Program-made: the position numbers and the translations under genes
In this document: one piece after another, positions 8,588-16,943 of the stretch
How the letters are laid out: every line of letters starts with the position of its first letter
Position numbering within the stretch: the first letter of the stretch is position 1
Notes under the pieces: generated by a model
Database searches by the model: none
The model's input: only the letters and a program-made list of their open reading frames with translations
What the model was told of the DNA's origin: nothing
Assembly (NCBI GenBank): GCA_021307325.1
Contig: CP089931.1
Location: forward strand, 706,979-770,978
Direction of reading: 5' to 3'
Length of the DNA: 64,000 nt
Source of the DNA: Peptoniphilus sp. GNH
Lineage (GTDB): Bacteria; Bacillota; Clostridia; Tissierellales; Peptoniphilaceae

Positions 8588-8611
8588 TTTTTTATTTTTT
8601 TAAATTAGTGT

Positions 8612-8640
8612 TTGACAAATTTATCTTGATGGTCTATGAT
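8612..8640 (+). promoter_or_regulatory. Promoter of the Trp T-box/transporter unit
   Basis: -35 TTGACA (8612-8617), a 17-base spacer and -10 TATGAT (8635-8640). Transcription would start near 8647, about 45 bases before T-box stem I. Confidence 0.85.
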
Positions 8641-8689
8641 TGTTTACAATATAAAATGTTGATTAGAAAATAGTAGCCTTTGAGCTAGT

Positions 8690-8893
8690 CTTAAGAGAGT
8701 CGATGGGTGGTGCGAATCGATGACAAACTGAAGGTGAATGGGTCTATGAATGCGAGGCGAATCACAGTAGCTAAGACGGATCTCCCGTTATCGAGATAGA
8801 ATATGTCAGTATTCGAAAAAGATGCACACTTGTGCAAAAAGGATGGCACCGCGAACAACCATTTGCTCCTTTATTGGGGCAAGTGGTTTTTTT
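8690..8893 (+). promoter_or_regulatory. T-box leader, predicted tryptophan-specific
   Basis: Stem I is closed by GTCTTA/TAAGAC and carries the AGAGAG-hairpin-GGTGGTGCGA apical element. The probable specifier is TGG at 8739-8741 in the context GAA-TGG-GTC. The T-box sequence AAGGATGGCACCGCGAA is at 8839-8855. Its TGGC pairs with a GCCA acceptor end, as expected for tRNA-Trp with discriminator G. The terminator pairs AACCATTTGCTCC (8857-8869) with GGGGCAAGTGGTT, followed by T. Uncharged tRNA-Trp should favour antitermination. Confidence 0.9.
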
Positions 8894-8934
8894 ATTTTCT
8901 AACACTTTTTAAATTTTTTTTGGAGGAAGAAAAA

Positions 8935-9477
8935 ATGAAAACGAAAAATATGGTTATGGCAGCAGTTCTCTTGGCGATAGGTACAGTATTACATCTTATT
9001 TGTCCGCCTATATTTGGTATAACTCCCGACTTCTTATTGGCTACTATGTTTGTTTCTATAACATTTAATAAGAATGTAAAAGGCACACTTGCCATCGGCG
9101 CAGCAGCAGGCATCTTGACAGCGCTTATTACAAAATTTCCTGGAGGACAAATCCCCTCACTTTTTGATAAAACAATCTCTGCCCTTTGTTTTCTCACCAT
9201 GCTAAAAGCTTTGAGTGCAGGCAAAAAAGATCCTTCTTTGATTCAAGTTTCATGCCTTACATTTATAAATACTATAATTTCAGGTCTTGTATTTCTTTAT
9301 GTAGGTCTTTTGCTCGCAACGCTTTCTTCTAATACAGATGCTTTAAATATCTTCTCATCAGGTATGGGCAAACTTATAATAGTTGTAGTAGTACCAGCCG
9401 CCCTTGCCAACTTGATATTTGCATCCTTTATGTATAAGTTGGTCTTTGTAACAGTAAGAGAAAGAATCAGATCTTGA
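8935..9477 (+). CDS. trpP: Tryptophan transporter, TrpP/YhaG family
   Basis: This 180-aa integral membrane protein has about five hydrophobic helices. MAAVLLAIGTVLHLICPPIFG and ITPDFLLATMFVSITF are typical of the TrpP (YhaG) tryptophan-uptake family, which resembles ECF S-components in size. The start ATG at 8935 follows TGGAGGAAG. A longer in-frame start at 8803 would lie inside the T-box leader and is rejected. The tryptophan-type T-box upstream supports the substrate independently of the protein sequence. It is a single-gene unit closed by a terminator at 9488-9542. Confidence 0.9.
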   Translation: MKTKNMVMAAVLLAIGTVLHLICPPIFGITPDFLLATMFVSITFNKNVKGTLAIGAAAGILTALITKFPGGQIPSLFDKTISALCFLTMLKALSAGKKDPSLIQVSCLTFINTIISGLVFLYVGLLLATLSSNTDALNIFSSGMGKLIIVVVVPAALANLIFASFMYKLVFVTVRERIRS

Positions 9478-9487
9478 AATTCAAGCT

Positions 9488-9542
9488 AAAAAGCCCCAGA
9501 AGATATAAAATAAAATTTAAAAAATCTTCTGGAGCTTTTTTG
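9488..9542. terminator. Terminator of trpP
   Basis: CCAGAAGAT and ATCTTCTGG arms, extended by AAAAGC/GCTTTTTT, enclose an AT-rich loop. T-runs exist on both strands, so it can also serve the convergent cardiolipin synthase gene. Confidence 0.8.
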
Positions 9543-9582
9543 CATATAATATTTAATTTTTAGTCTATTTATTTTCCATTTT

Positions 9583-11124
9583 TTACATAAGAGGTCCAAA
9601 TACTCTAAGAACAACTCCCAAAAATCTCTCAATCCAAGGGCTTTTATTTATGTCTTCTAGCTTAATCTTTCTGCTTTGAGCAAGCTTGGTGTCAAAATCT
9701 TTTTGTATATCGAAAACATCTCCATAGATGACTACCCCATTTTCAAAATGTAAATACAGACTTCTAAAATCCAAGTTTACAGTCCCAACAGTTGCTATCC
9801 TCTTATCCGAAACAAATACCTTGGAATGGATAAAGCCTGGCGTGTATTCATAAATCTCAACGCCTGCTTCTATAAGCTCTTTATAGTAGCCTCTTGCAAC
9901 CAAAAATGGAATTTTTTTGTCTGGTATCTTGGGCATTATTATCCTGACCTTGACTCCTTTTTTGGCTGTAAATTTAAGCCCAGTAATCATTTCTGAACCC
10001 AGAATCAAATAAGGTGAAATTATATCCACATAATCCTTGGAAAGATTCAAAATATTGGTGTATATATTTTCTGCAATTGATTCTCCGTCATCAGGGGCAT
10101 CACCATAGGGAATATAAAAATTTTGCCCCTCTGATCTTTTGTAGTCTATACCTGTGTAGTCTGACAAGTGGATGACCTCTTCGCCTTGAATGTTATACAT
10201 CTCCAAAAACATAGCTGTAAAAGATTTGACAGCCTCTCCCTCGATTTTTATGGCATTATCTGCCCAATATCCAAAAGGACTTTTGAGATTTAAATATTCA
10301 TCAGCTATATTCATCCCGCCCGTAAAAGCCACCTTGCCATCCACAACCAAAATTTTTCTGTGATCTCTATTATTTTGATATGTAGATAAAATTGGCGCTA
10401 TCGGATTGAAAATTTTTGCCTTTATCCCCATCTCCGCCAATCTTTTTTCAAAATCAGATGGAAGAAAGAGCATAGTAGCCCCATCATACATGAGCCTTAC
10501 TTCTACACCGCTCTTGGCCTTTTTCTCCAATATTTCCAAGACTTCATCCAAAAAATCTCCACTTTTTATTATAAAATATTCCATGAAGATAAATTTCTCG
10601 GCCCTTTCAAGCTCTTCTAAAATAGCTGGTGCAGCCTCTTCTCCAGAGCTGTAATAAGAAGATATCGTGTTTTTATATATGGGATAAGTCCCCCTAGAAT
10701 ATAGGTAGTCAAAAAGTCTTGCAAAGCGAGAATCTTTTTGTCTAAATTCTTCCATGACTTCTGCATTTTGCTTAAAATTTTTTCTGGTCTTTTCAATATT
10801 TTTTTCCAATTTTCTTATAATCTTGGAAGTGCCGGGCATGAGCTTTATAAAAATGTAAAGCAAGCCACCAAAGACCGGAAATATACCCATCGGAACTACC
10901 CATGATAGCTTATATGACGGATGCAGATCCTGAGTTGCAATATAAATTACCAAGACGATACCCAAAAGAGTCAACAAAACTGTAAGAGTAGACGAATATG
11001 AACCTATTCTCAAAATCGCAATAAGCAAAATTACAAGTTGAATCGCAAACAAAACAGCCGTCAAAATTATAGGTCTGTCCTTTATATTGTGCTTCTTATT
11101 TAAAATTTTCTCCTTGGGATTCAT
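9583..11124 (-). CDS. cls: Cardiolipin synthase (phospholipase D family)
   Basis: This 513-aa membrane enzyme condenses two phosphatidylglycerols into cardiolipin. Two N-terminal membrane helices and a PLDc_N segment (about 20-100) precede two HKD phosphodiesterase motifs. The first is DHRKILVVDGKVAFTGG with His255, Lys257 and Asp262; the second is GFIHSKVFVSDKRIATVGTVNLDFRS near residue 420. Length and layout are those of bacterial Cls. I prefer the ATG at 11124 over the TTG at 11139, which overlaps the stop of the upstream peptidase gene. The gene is co-transcribed with that peptidase, with only 7 bases between them. Confidence 0.94.
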   Translation of the reverse strand: MNPKEKILNKKHNIKDRPIILTAVLFAIQLVILLIAILRIGSYSSTLTVLLTLLGIVLVIYIATQDLHPSYKLSWVVPMGIFPVFGGLLYIFIKLMPGTSKIIRKLEKNIEKTRKNFKQNAEVMEEFRQKDSRFARLFDYLYSRGTYPIYKNTISSYYSSGEEAAPAILEELERAEKFIFMEYFIIKSGDFLDEVLEILEKKAKSGVEVRLMYDGATMLFLPSDFEKRLAEMGIKAKIFNPIAPILSTYQNNRDHRKILVVDGKVAFTGGMNIADEYLNLKSPFGYWADNAIKIEGEAVKSFTAMFLEMYNIQGEEVIHLSDYTGIDYKRSEGQNFYIPYGDAPDDGESIAENIYTNILNLSKDYVDIISPYLILGSEMITGLKFTAKKGVKVRIIMPKIPDKKIPFLVARGYYKELIEAGVEIYEYTPGFIHSKVFVSDKRIATVGTVNLDFRSLYLHFENGVVIYGDVFDIQKDFDTKLAQSRKIKLEDINKSPWIERFLGVVLRVFGPLM

Positions 11125-11131
11125 CTTATCA

Positions 11132-12202
11132 TTATTCAATAATAATCACATCCTTGGGATATGAATTTAAAACCTCGCAGCCGTTTTCTGTAACTAAAAC
11201 AAGATCTTCAATCCTAACCCCCACCTTGTCCTTTATATAAATTCCTGGCTCAATCGAAAAAATATTGCCAACCTCAACAGGAAGATCATATGCCATGCTG
11301 ACATCTGGTAATTCATGGACTTCGCTTCCTATAAAATGACCCGTCCTATGAGTGAAATACTCCCCATAGCCTTTTTCGCTTATATAATCCCTTGCAAGAG
11401 CATCTATATCTTTCAAAAGCACACCCGGTCTTATACCTGCAATGGCTCTTTGATTTGCCTCTTTTACAATTTCATAAACCTTCTTAGACTCCTCATCTGC
11501 TCTCTTGTAGAAAAAAGTCCTTGTCATATCAGAACAATACCCCTTATAGATACATCCCATATCCACCACGATAGAGTCTCCAACAGATGGTCTTGAATCG
11601 TCATTTTCATGATGAGGATCGGCAGCATTTTTCCCATAGGCAACTATGGGTTCAAAAGAGTAGTCATAAGAGCCATACTCTTTATAAAAATCAATCAACT
11701 TAGCTGCCATCTCTTTCTCTGTCCTATTCTTAGAAAGCTCCACTCTCATAAGCTCCATAGCAGCATCATTTATCTTTGATGCCTTTCTCATAAGTTCAAT
11801 CTCTTTATCATCCTTCACAGCTCTCAAAGAGTCCACCAAAAAAGATGCCAAAACAAAAGACTTGTCCTTATTCATATCCATCAAAGGCAAAAGAAATCTA
11901 GCCGGCATAATCTTGTCTATACCTATAATGTTTCCGCTTAGGTGTCTAGATAGAGCTTTTTCTTTATTGTCAGTATCCAAAATCCAATCATAAGAAAAAC
12001 CCTCAAGCTCTGGCCTTAGAAAAAGCTTATTAATTACAAATACAGGCTTTTCATTTTGAGAAATTATAAGACAAGCAAGCCTCTCTCCCGGTTCAATCAT
12101 CTCCCCGGTCAAATAATTTATCGAATATTTATCAGTTATCAAAACACAATCTATATTTTCTTTCGCCATATTTCTTTGTAGCAAATTAATTCTCGTCATC
12201 AT
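11132..12202 (-). CDS. M24-family Xaa-Pro peptidase
   Basis: This 356-aa cytosolic peptidase cleaves Xaa-Pro bonds in peptides. It has an N-terminal creatinase-like domain (about 1-125) and a C-terminal pita-bread domain. The metal-binding set is complete: VVDMGCIYKGYCSDMTRTFF (two Asp), HFIGSEVHELPD (His), SIEPGIYI (Glu) and GVRIEDLVLV (Glu). The length suits PepQ or YpdF-like enzymes; dipeptidase versus aminopeptidase cannot be told from sequence. AGGAGGAAT precedes two adjacent ATGs (12202 and 12199). It heads a two-gene unit with cls. Confidence 0.92.
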   Translation of the reverse strand: MMTRINLLQRNMAKENIDCVLITDKYSINYLTGEMIEPGERLACLIISQNEKPVFVINKLFLRPELEGFSYDWILDTDNKEKALSRHLSGNIIGIDKIMPARFLLPLMDMNKDKSFVLASFLVDSLRAVKDDKEIELMRKASKINDAAMELMRVELSKNRTEKEMAAKLIDFYKEYGSYDYSFEPIVAYGKNAADPHHENDDSRPSVGDSIVVDMGCIYKGYCSDMTRTFFYKRADEESKKVYEIVKEANQRAIAGIRPGVLLKDIDALARDYISEKGYGEYFTHRTGHFIGSEVHELPDVSMAYDLPVEVGNIFSIEPGIYIKDKVGVRIEDLVLVTENGCEVLNSYPKDVIIIE

Positions 12203-12247
12203 ATTCCTCCTTATAACTTTAGTTGATTATATAATAAAATTACAAAT

Positions 12248-12277
12248 AAAAAAAGCCGATAGCATTCGGCTCTTTTT
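12248..12277. terminator. Terminator of the aldolase unit
   Basis: The hairpin GCCGA/TCGGC with a short loop is flanked by A- and T-runs. On the minus strand it ends the small-protein/aldolase transcript before the M24 gene. Confidence 0.8.
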
Positions 12278-12345
12278 ACAATAAATATACAAATTTTACA
12301 TGAAAATCTGCTAATCCTCCTGAGCTTTTACAAGCAAAATAAAAA

Positions 12346-13233
12346 TCAATTAAGGCTTGCCTTATAAATAGAATCAATACTCTTTCCAAGCAAATCGTCA
12401 AATTCTTTATCGCTTTGATTCTTAGAAAGTCCCTCAGTCAAAGCTCTTGAAAAAGAAGCTATCATCCTATCATTTCTAGACAGGCGCTTGTTGGCTTCAT
12501 CTCTAGAATATCCACCAGAAAGAGCAACTATCCTCACAACTTGTGGGAAATCATACAAGTCTTTGAATAAATTATCCTTACTTGGAATTGTAAACTTAAA
12601 CATCACATAGTAATCTGAAGGCAAACCTTTAAGTTCCTCAACTACAAACTCCTTCATCTTGGCCTCAATCTTTTCCTTATCAGCAGAATTTATATCCACT
12701 TCAGGCTCAATAATCGGCACAAAACCAGCCTTACAAATTTTCTTTGCATAATCAAATTGTTGTTTTACAACCTTTCCTATCATCTCTTCATCATATTCTT
12801 TTATAAGAGATCTCATCTTAGTTGCAAAAATATTTCTTTGCTTAGCAGTCTCTAAAAGTTCATCAAGCCCCTTCATCTCCTTCATAAGAGAAGAGCCTCT
12901 AAACTCATCAGCTAGTCCCTCATCGACCTTTAGAATTGGCACTATACCCTTCTTTTCCCAGAGAAAATCCGCCGTATAAAGACCATCAATCTTAGAATTC
13001 ATAGTCTTTTTAAATAAAATTGCTCCCAAAATTTTTTCTTTATCAAAACTTGAAGACTTGATAATTCTAGTTCTCATCTCGTGAACTTTTTCAAACATCT
13101 CGTCTTCATTCTTGTATTCATCCTCCATGACCCCATAAAGTCTAAGGGCCTTGGGAGTAGACCCACCGCTTTGGTCCAAAGCTGCTATGAAGCCCTTGTC
13201 CTCTCTCATTCTCTTTAACTGTGCTTGATTCAT
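12346..13233 (-). CDS. fda: Class I fructose-bisphosphate aldolase
   Basis: This 295-aa glycolytic enzyme cleaves fructose-1,6-bisphosphate through a Schiff-base lysine. The N-terminus GFIAALDQSGGSTPKALRLYG is typical of the class I type found in staphylococci and anaerobic cocci. YYVMFKFTIPSK contains the predicted active-site lysine, and VVRIVALSGGYSRDEAN is the phosphate-binding region. The start at 13233 follows GGAGGGTATA; an in-frame ATG 12 bases upstream lies on the ribosome site itself. It is translationally coupled (TAATG) to a 54-aa membrane-protein gene. Confidence 0.95.
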   Translation of the reverse strand: MNQAQLKRMREDKGFIAALDQSGGSTPKALRLYGVMEDEYKNEDEMFEKVHEMRTRIIKSSSFDKEKILGAILFKKTMNSKIDGLYTADFLWEKKGIVPILKVDEGLADEFRGSSLMKEMKGLDELLETAKQRNIFATKMRSLIKEYDEEMIGKVVKQQFDYAKKICKAGFVPIIEPEVDINSADKEKIEAKMKEFVVEELKGLPSDYYVMFKFTIPSKDNLFKDLYDFPQVVRIVALSGGYSRDEANKRLSRNDRMIASFSRALTEGLSKNQSDKEFDDLLGKSIDSIYKASLN

Positions 13234-13397
13234 TATACCCTCCAATTTTTACTATAACTAATCCTATAATCTTCACGCATATTTAGGCCATGCCCTTGTC
13301 TATTGCTCTTTTTATATGAATGTATCGAAACAGACATAATAAAAAATAAAATCAAAAGTACCCAGGCCCACCAGATCTTATGTATCGGTTTTCTCAT
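13233..13397 (-). CDS. Small membrane protein (54 aa) coupled to aldolase
   Basis: The ATG at 13397 follows AGGTGATAGT and opens a 54-codon frame: MRKPIHKIWWAWVLLILFF, then a polar tail rich in Lys, Arg, Ser and Tyr, ending SYSKNWRV. One transmembrane helix spans about residues 8-25 with a Trp-rich start. Its TAA overlaps the aldolase ATG (TAATG), and its final codons hold the aldolase ribosome site, so translation of the two is likely linked. I recognise no family. It could be a real small protein or a leader peptide that tunes aldolase translation; the strong hydrophobic segment favours a product that is used. Confidence 0.65.
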   Translation of the reverse strand: MRKPIHKIWWAWVLLILFFIMSVSIHSYKKSNRQGHGLNMREDYRISYSKNWRV

Positions 13398-13447
13398 ACT
13401 ATCACCTACATACTTTAATTATACCATGATTCTTGCCACTTATAAGA

Positions 13448-13484
13448 AAAAAAGAGAGATTAGAAATATCCAATCCCTCTAAAG
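13448..13484 (-). terminator. Terminator of the copper-amine-oxidase-N-like gene
   Basis: Minus-strand stem AGAGGGATT/AATCTCTCT with a 10-base loop, followed by seven T, 15 bases 3' of the stop codon. Confidence 0.75.
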
Positions 13485-13498
13485 AAAAATCCTATAAA

Positions 13499-14353
13499 TT
13501 ATCTAGTGCTTTTTAAATTATTTTCAATAATCTTGCCATCGCGAATAAATACTAAAGTCTTATTAACATTATCGGGATCAGTAATTCTAAGGCCATAATT
13601 GGTGCCCTTGTCATCTCTAATCTGTAAACTATAATCTTTAATCACACTAATCTCATCATTAAAAGCATTTTTAAAATCATCATCCACTGTATCATTATCT
13701 CTTAGATGCCTATAAAAATTTGCAGCCAAATCCTTGGGAATTAGATTAAAAGTAGCATTCTTTTTATCAAAAGAAATATCCCCACGATCACTTACATTAT
13801 CTTGCAAAACTTTAATATAAGACTCTGGATTCTTATCTTTAACGATAATTTTATGATCCAAATTAGCCTTCTTGCCCGCATTTTCTATTTGCTTCTTCTT
13901 TTCCAAAGAAAGAGCTGCAGGAGTATCTCCTACAAAAACAGTAGAATTATCATCATCCCAATTAACTTTTTCGCCAAAAAGTTCTGCCACAGCCCTTAGT
14001 GGCACAAAAGTCCTACTTTTTATAATCTTGGCTGGAGTATCAAGAGAAATTTCATCATTATTTTTGCCATCAGATAGACTTATAACTTTTGAATCTATCT
14101 TCAATGTAAGCCTCTTTGCATCCTTAGAAATTTGCACTTCACGGTGAGCATTATCCCAAAACACATCATAACCTAAGCTTTCACTAATAACACGAATCGG
14201 CACTAGAGTTCTACCATTTTTTATAAGAGGCATGACATCACTTTTGACCTCATTTCCTCTAACTACTATCTTAATATCTCTTGCTGCAAAAGCCTTGCCA
14301 GTTAACAAGAGAGCAAAAAGAACAAAAATAAATAAAAACCGTCTTAACTTCAT
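13499..14353 (-). CDS. Secreted protein with copper amine oxidase N-terminal-like domain
   Basis: This 284-aa protein starts MKLRRFLFIFVLFALLLTG with cleavage likely after AFA. Residues about 25-125 contain the two-part repeat of the family: RTLVPIRVISESLGYDVFWD and RTFVPLRAVAELFGEKVNWDDDN. This domain is common on Firmicute surface proteins and is not an amine oxidase catalytic domain. The C-terminal half is charged and unrecognised, ending with repeated LRI and VFIRDG strands. The ATG at 14353 follows GTGAGGG; an earlier ATG at 14371 has no such site. Anchoring is not evident. It lies just beyond the giant surface-protein cluster, in the same direction but with its own terminator. Confidence 0.8.
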   Translation of the reverse strand: MKLRRFLFIFVLFALLLTGKAFAARDIKIVVRGNEVKSDVMPLIKNGRTLVPIRVISESLGYDVFWDNAHREVQISKDAKRLTLKIDSKVISLSDGKNNDEISLDTPAKIIKSRTFVPLRAVAELFGEKVNWDDDNSTVFVGDTPAALSLEKKKQIENAGKKANLDHKIIVKDKNPESYIKVLQDNVSDRGDISFDKKNATFNLIPKDLAANFYRHLRDNDTVDDDFKNAFNDEISVIKDYSLQIRDDKGTNYGLRITDPDNVNKTLVFIRDGKIIENNLKSTR

Positions 14354-14468
14354 AAAGGCCCTCACTTTCATATAATAAAAGGACCTGGCATAGATTAATG
14401 GATAATCTTGCCATGTCCTCTATAGTCTTTAATCTATCTAAACATATTTTAAAAATGTATCCTCACAT

Positions 14469-16880
14469 CTACTCTAAAATCTCAATCCACGTCTCATCTA
14501 AACTATTTAAAGGTCTTCTATACCTATGAGTATGACCAGCTTCCACGATTTCATAGTATGCCCAGTGAGAAGCATCAATATCAGGGAAGACTTTGACCTT
14601 GTCCTTGACAAGACGAAGCCCCGATTCACTTACCTTTCTCTTTGCATAATGATTTAAAAGCTTAGCAGCTTCAGCACGGCTCAAATAATCATCAGGCTTA
14701 AAAGTGCCATCAAGATATCCGTCAATTCTGCCATTACCATACTCTTGATTAATGGCATCCTCAAACTTATGACCCCTTATATCAGGATAAGGCGACTTGG
14801 CATCATTTTTAGTATCCAGAATCGACAAGGCATAAGCAAACTCTCCACGAGTCATAGGCGCATTAGGGCGAAGCTTCTTGCCGTCAGCTAGGAGCATATT
14901 TAACTCCACAGCCTTATTTAAGGCTCCATTATACCAACCAGACGGTGTATCGACAAAGTCCAATTTCTTTTTATTTGACAAATCTTTTCCTGCCAAACGC
15001 AAGATCATCGTAACAGCCTCAGCTCGGCTCACTCGTCCCTCAGGCCTAATAGTCTTATCTTCATAACCTCTAATATAAATATAGTGGATGCCTTCCTCCA
15101 TCTCCACGCTATCCGATCGTCTTCCAATATATGGACGCACTATAAGACCCCCACGATTTGGTATATGAGGAATCGGAGGTGTCGGTGGTTGTGGCGGCAT
15201 AGGTGGTATCGGTGGTTGTGGCGGTGGCGTAGGTGGTGTCGGTGGTTGTGGTGGTGTCGGTGGATTTGGAACAACTTTCTCTTTGAAAGATGCCTTAAAA
15301 GTTTCTGCTTCACTTACCATTCCTGTACTTGGTATATCCTTATTCCATTTATCTAATTCATACTTTTCTTTTGGATCACCTTGAGTTTGAGGAAGTGTAA
15401 TTCCCGTTTCTGTCCAAAGAGTATCTTTTAGAACCTTATAGGCAACTTTCTTCACCAATTTTTCCGGACTTGCCCCTGGCATAATTAATTTACCATTATC
15501 TCCAGCTTCAAACATCACAGTTACATACTGGTCTTTGTCAGTATCAGGAATTTGTGGTTCCTCTCCAGGCCCATCTGGATTAAATGGTCCATAGGTTACT
15601 TGTTTCCATCTCGCTTCTAAACTAGTATCACCACTAATTGGTGTTGAAAATTCAAATTTTGAATCTTCTCCTTCTTTAAACCAGCCTTGGAAAATGAAAT
15701 TTTTCTTTTTAGGAGCTTCTGGCTCTGTTGCAGTCTTATTCTTTTGAACGACTTGTGGACGAGGTTTTGGACTCCCACCCTTTGCATCAAAAGTTACAGT
15801 AAAAGAATCTTCTGGTAGCAGTTTGATGGTCCAACCATCTACAAAGTTTCCAGATGTAGAAACCTTAAAAGTTTTACTTGAGCCATTCTTCAAAACACAA
15901 GTAATTGTATTTTCATTTGTTTGACCCTCTAATTTAATGGTGTTTAAATAAACATCATCTAAATTAGGTAAATAGATACTTGGATTTAAAAGTCTTTGAT
16001 TTCCGCTATCAGATCTTATGATGGTTTCTCCACCTGCTTTTGGAAGATAATATCGAACAACTTTTTCTTTCCCGGCCTTAGTTCTCCCGGTAAAGCGTCC
16101 AATTGGATTATCTTTTAACTCGACGCCATCAGGTAGTTCAAGCTTTATCTTAGAAGCAGCTACTTGATAAATATCATAATCAAATACAAGTTGCTTATCT
16201 CCGTCTTTATAAGACCCGTTAGAATAGAACTCTTTTAAATTGAACTTAAACTTTTCGCTTTGAAAATCATGAGCATAATGGTATAACCTTATTTCATTAT
16301 TTACAAGGTAATAGGCCTCCGTCTCCCCTAAAGAAACTTCTCCTGCTTGAGTGATTGTTCTAGTTATAGGAGTTCCTTCGCTGACCTCTTTTCCACTTTC
16401 GTCATATCTTAATTTCTGAATGACTATCTTCGGAGAATTTCCTTCGAATATATTCATATTCTTGTGGCCATCTTGGTCAATGAAATTTTTAAGATTCACC
16501 TTTACAATTAATTCATGCTTAATCTTCAAAATATCGGGATTGATATTTTGTTGCACATTATTAATTCTTAAATTGGCTGCTCTTAAATTCTCAATTTCCA
16601 ACCCACCATTTACATTGGCAGATTTAGCCAAAGTTTGAAAAGAATTTTTTCCATGTTCCTTATATAGGTTTTTCATGGCTTCAAAATCGAAAAGACTTTC
16701 AAACTCATTATTATCTTTATTTAGAAGATTATAAATATCTTGAATGTCTTTTTCATTCCACTGAGGTTCAACTACAACTCTCTGTTGATTCGTTTTAGTT
16801 TCATAAGCAAAAATATTTATTGGAAGAAGTGTGAATATAAACAGTAGAGACAAAACAAATGAAAGTATTCTATTTTTCAT
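14469..16880 (-). CDS. SLH-anchored surface protein with InlB-type repeat (803 aa)
   Basis: The signal peptide is about 1-25. Residues 40-355 are an unrecognised beta-rich region. A Listeria InlB B-repeat-like unit follows at 359-426 (VTFDAKGGSPKPRPQ, FQGWF, SLEARW). Next comes an 85-residue unit at 451-534 (VTVMFEAGDNGKL, YKVLKDTLW, YELDKWN, FKASF) that also occurs in tandem in the 1281-aa neighbour. A Pro-Thr-Gln spacer (537-573) probably crosses the wall, and SLH domains fill about 598-785 with SRAEAVTMILRLAG and SRAEAAKLLNHYAK elements. It is the last gene of the four-gene cluster and the only one with SLH domains. A hairpin without T-run separates it from the gene before. Confidence 0.85.
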   Translation of the reverse strand: MKNRILSFVLSLLFIFTLLPINIFAYETKTNQQRVVVEPQWNEKDIQDIYNLLNKDNNEFESLFDFEAMKNLYKEHGKNSFQTLAKSANVNGGLEIENLRAANLRINNVQQNINPDILKIKHELIVKVNLKNFIDQDGHKNMNIFEGNSPKIVIQKLRYDESGKEVSEGTPITRTITQAGEVSLGETEAYYLVNNEIRLYHYAHDFQSEKFKFNLKEFYSNGSYKDGDKQLVFDYDIYQVAASKIKLELPDGVELKDNPIGRFTGRTKAGKEKVVRYYLPKAGGETIIRSDSGNQRLLNPSIYLPNLDDVYLNTIKLEGQTNENTITCVLKNGSSKTFKVSTSGNFVDGWTIKLLPEDSFTVTFDAKGGSPKPRPQVVQKNKTATEPEAPKKKNFIFQGWFKEGEDSKFEFSTPISGDTSLEARWKQVTYGPFNPDGPGEEPQIPDTDKDQYVTVMFEAGDNGKLIMPGASPEKLVKKVAYKVLKDTLWTETGITLPQTQGDPKEKYELDKWNKDIPSTGMVSEAETFKASFKEKVVPNPPTPPQPPTPPTPPPQPPIPPMPPQPPTPPIPHIPNRGGLIVRPYIGRRSDSVEMEEGIHYIYIRGYEDKTIRPEGRVSRAEAVTMILRLAGKDLSNKKKLDFVDTPSGWYNGALNKAVELNMLLADGKKLRPNAPMTRGEFAYALSILDTKNDAKSPYPDIRGHKFEDAINQEYGNGRIDGYLDGTFKPDDYLSRAEAAKLLNHYAKRKVSESGLRLVKDKVKVFPDIDASHWAYYEIVEAGHTHRYRRPLNSLDETWIEILE

Positions 16881-16907
16881 CCTTTACTTCTACCTCCTTT
16901 AAATTTA

Positions 16908-16936
16908 GGATAAAGCCCAAATACTTGGGCTTATCC
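16908..16936. repeat. Intergenic hairpin inside the surface-protein operon
   Basis: GGATAAAGCCCAA and TTGGGCTTATCC pair almost perfectly around a 4-5 base loop in the 63-base gap between the 1281-aa and 803-aa genes. No T-run follows, so it is more likely an mRNA-processing or stability element than a terminator. Confidence 0.6.
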
Positions 16937-16943
16937 TTATTGC

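Noticed and set aside
8803-8934. 44-codon extension of trpP
   Set aside because: It translates the T-box antiterminator and terminator; the ATG at 8935 has TGGAGGAAG in front.
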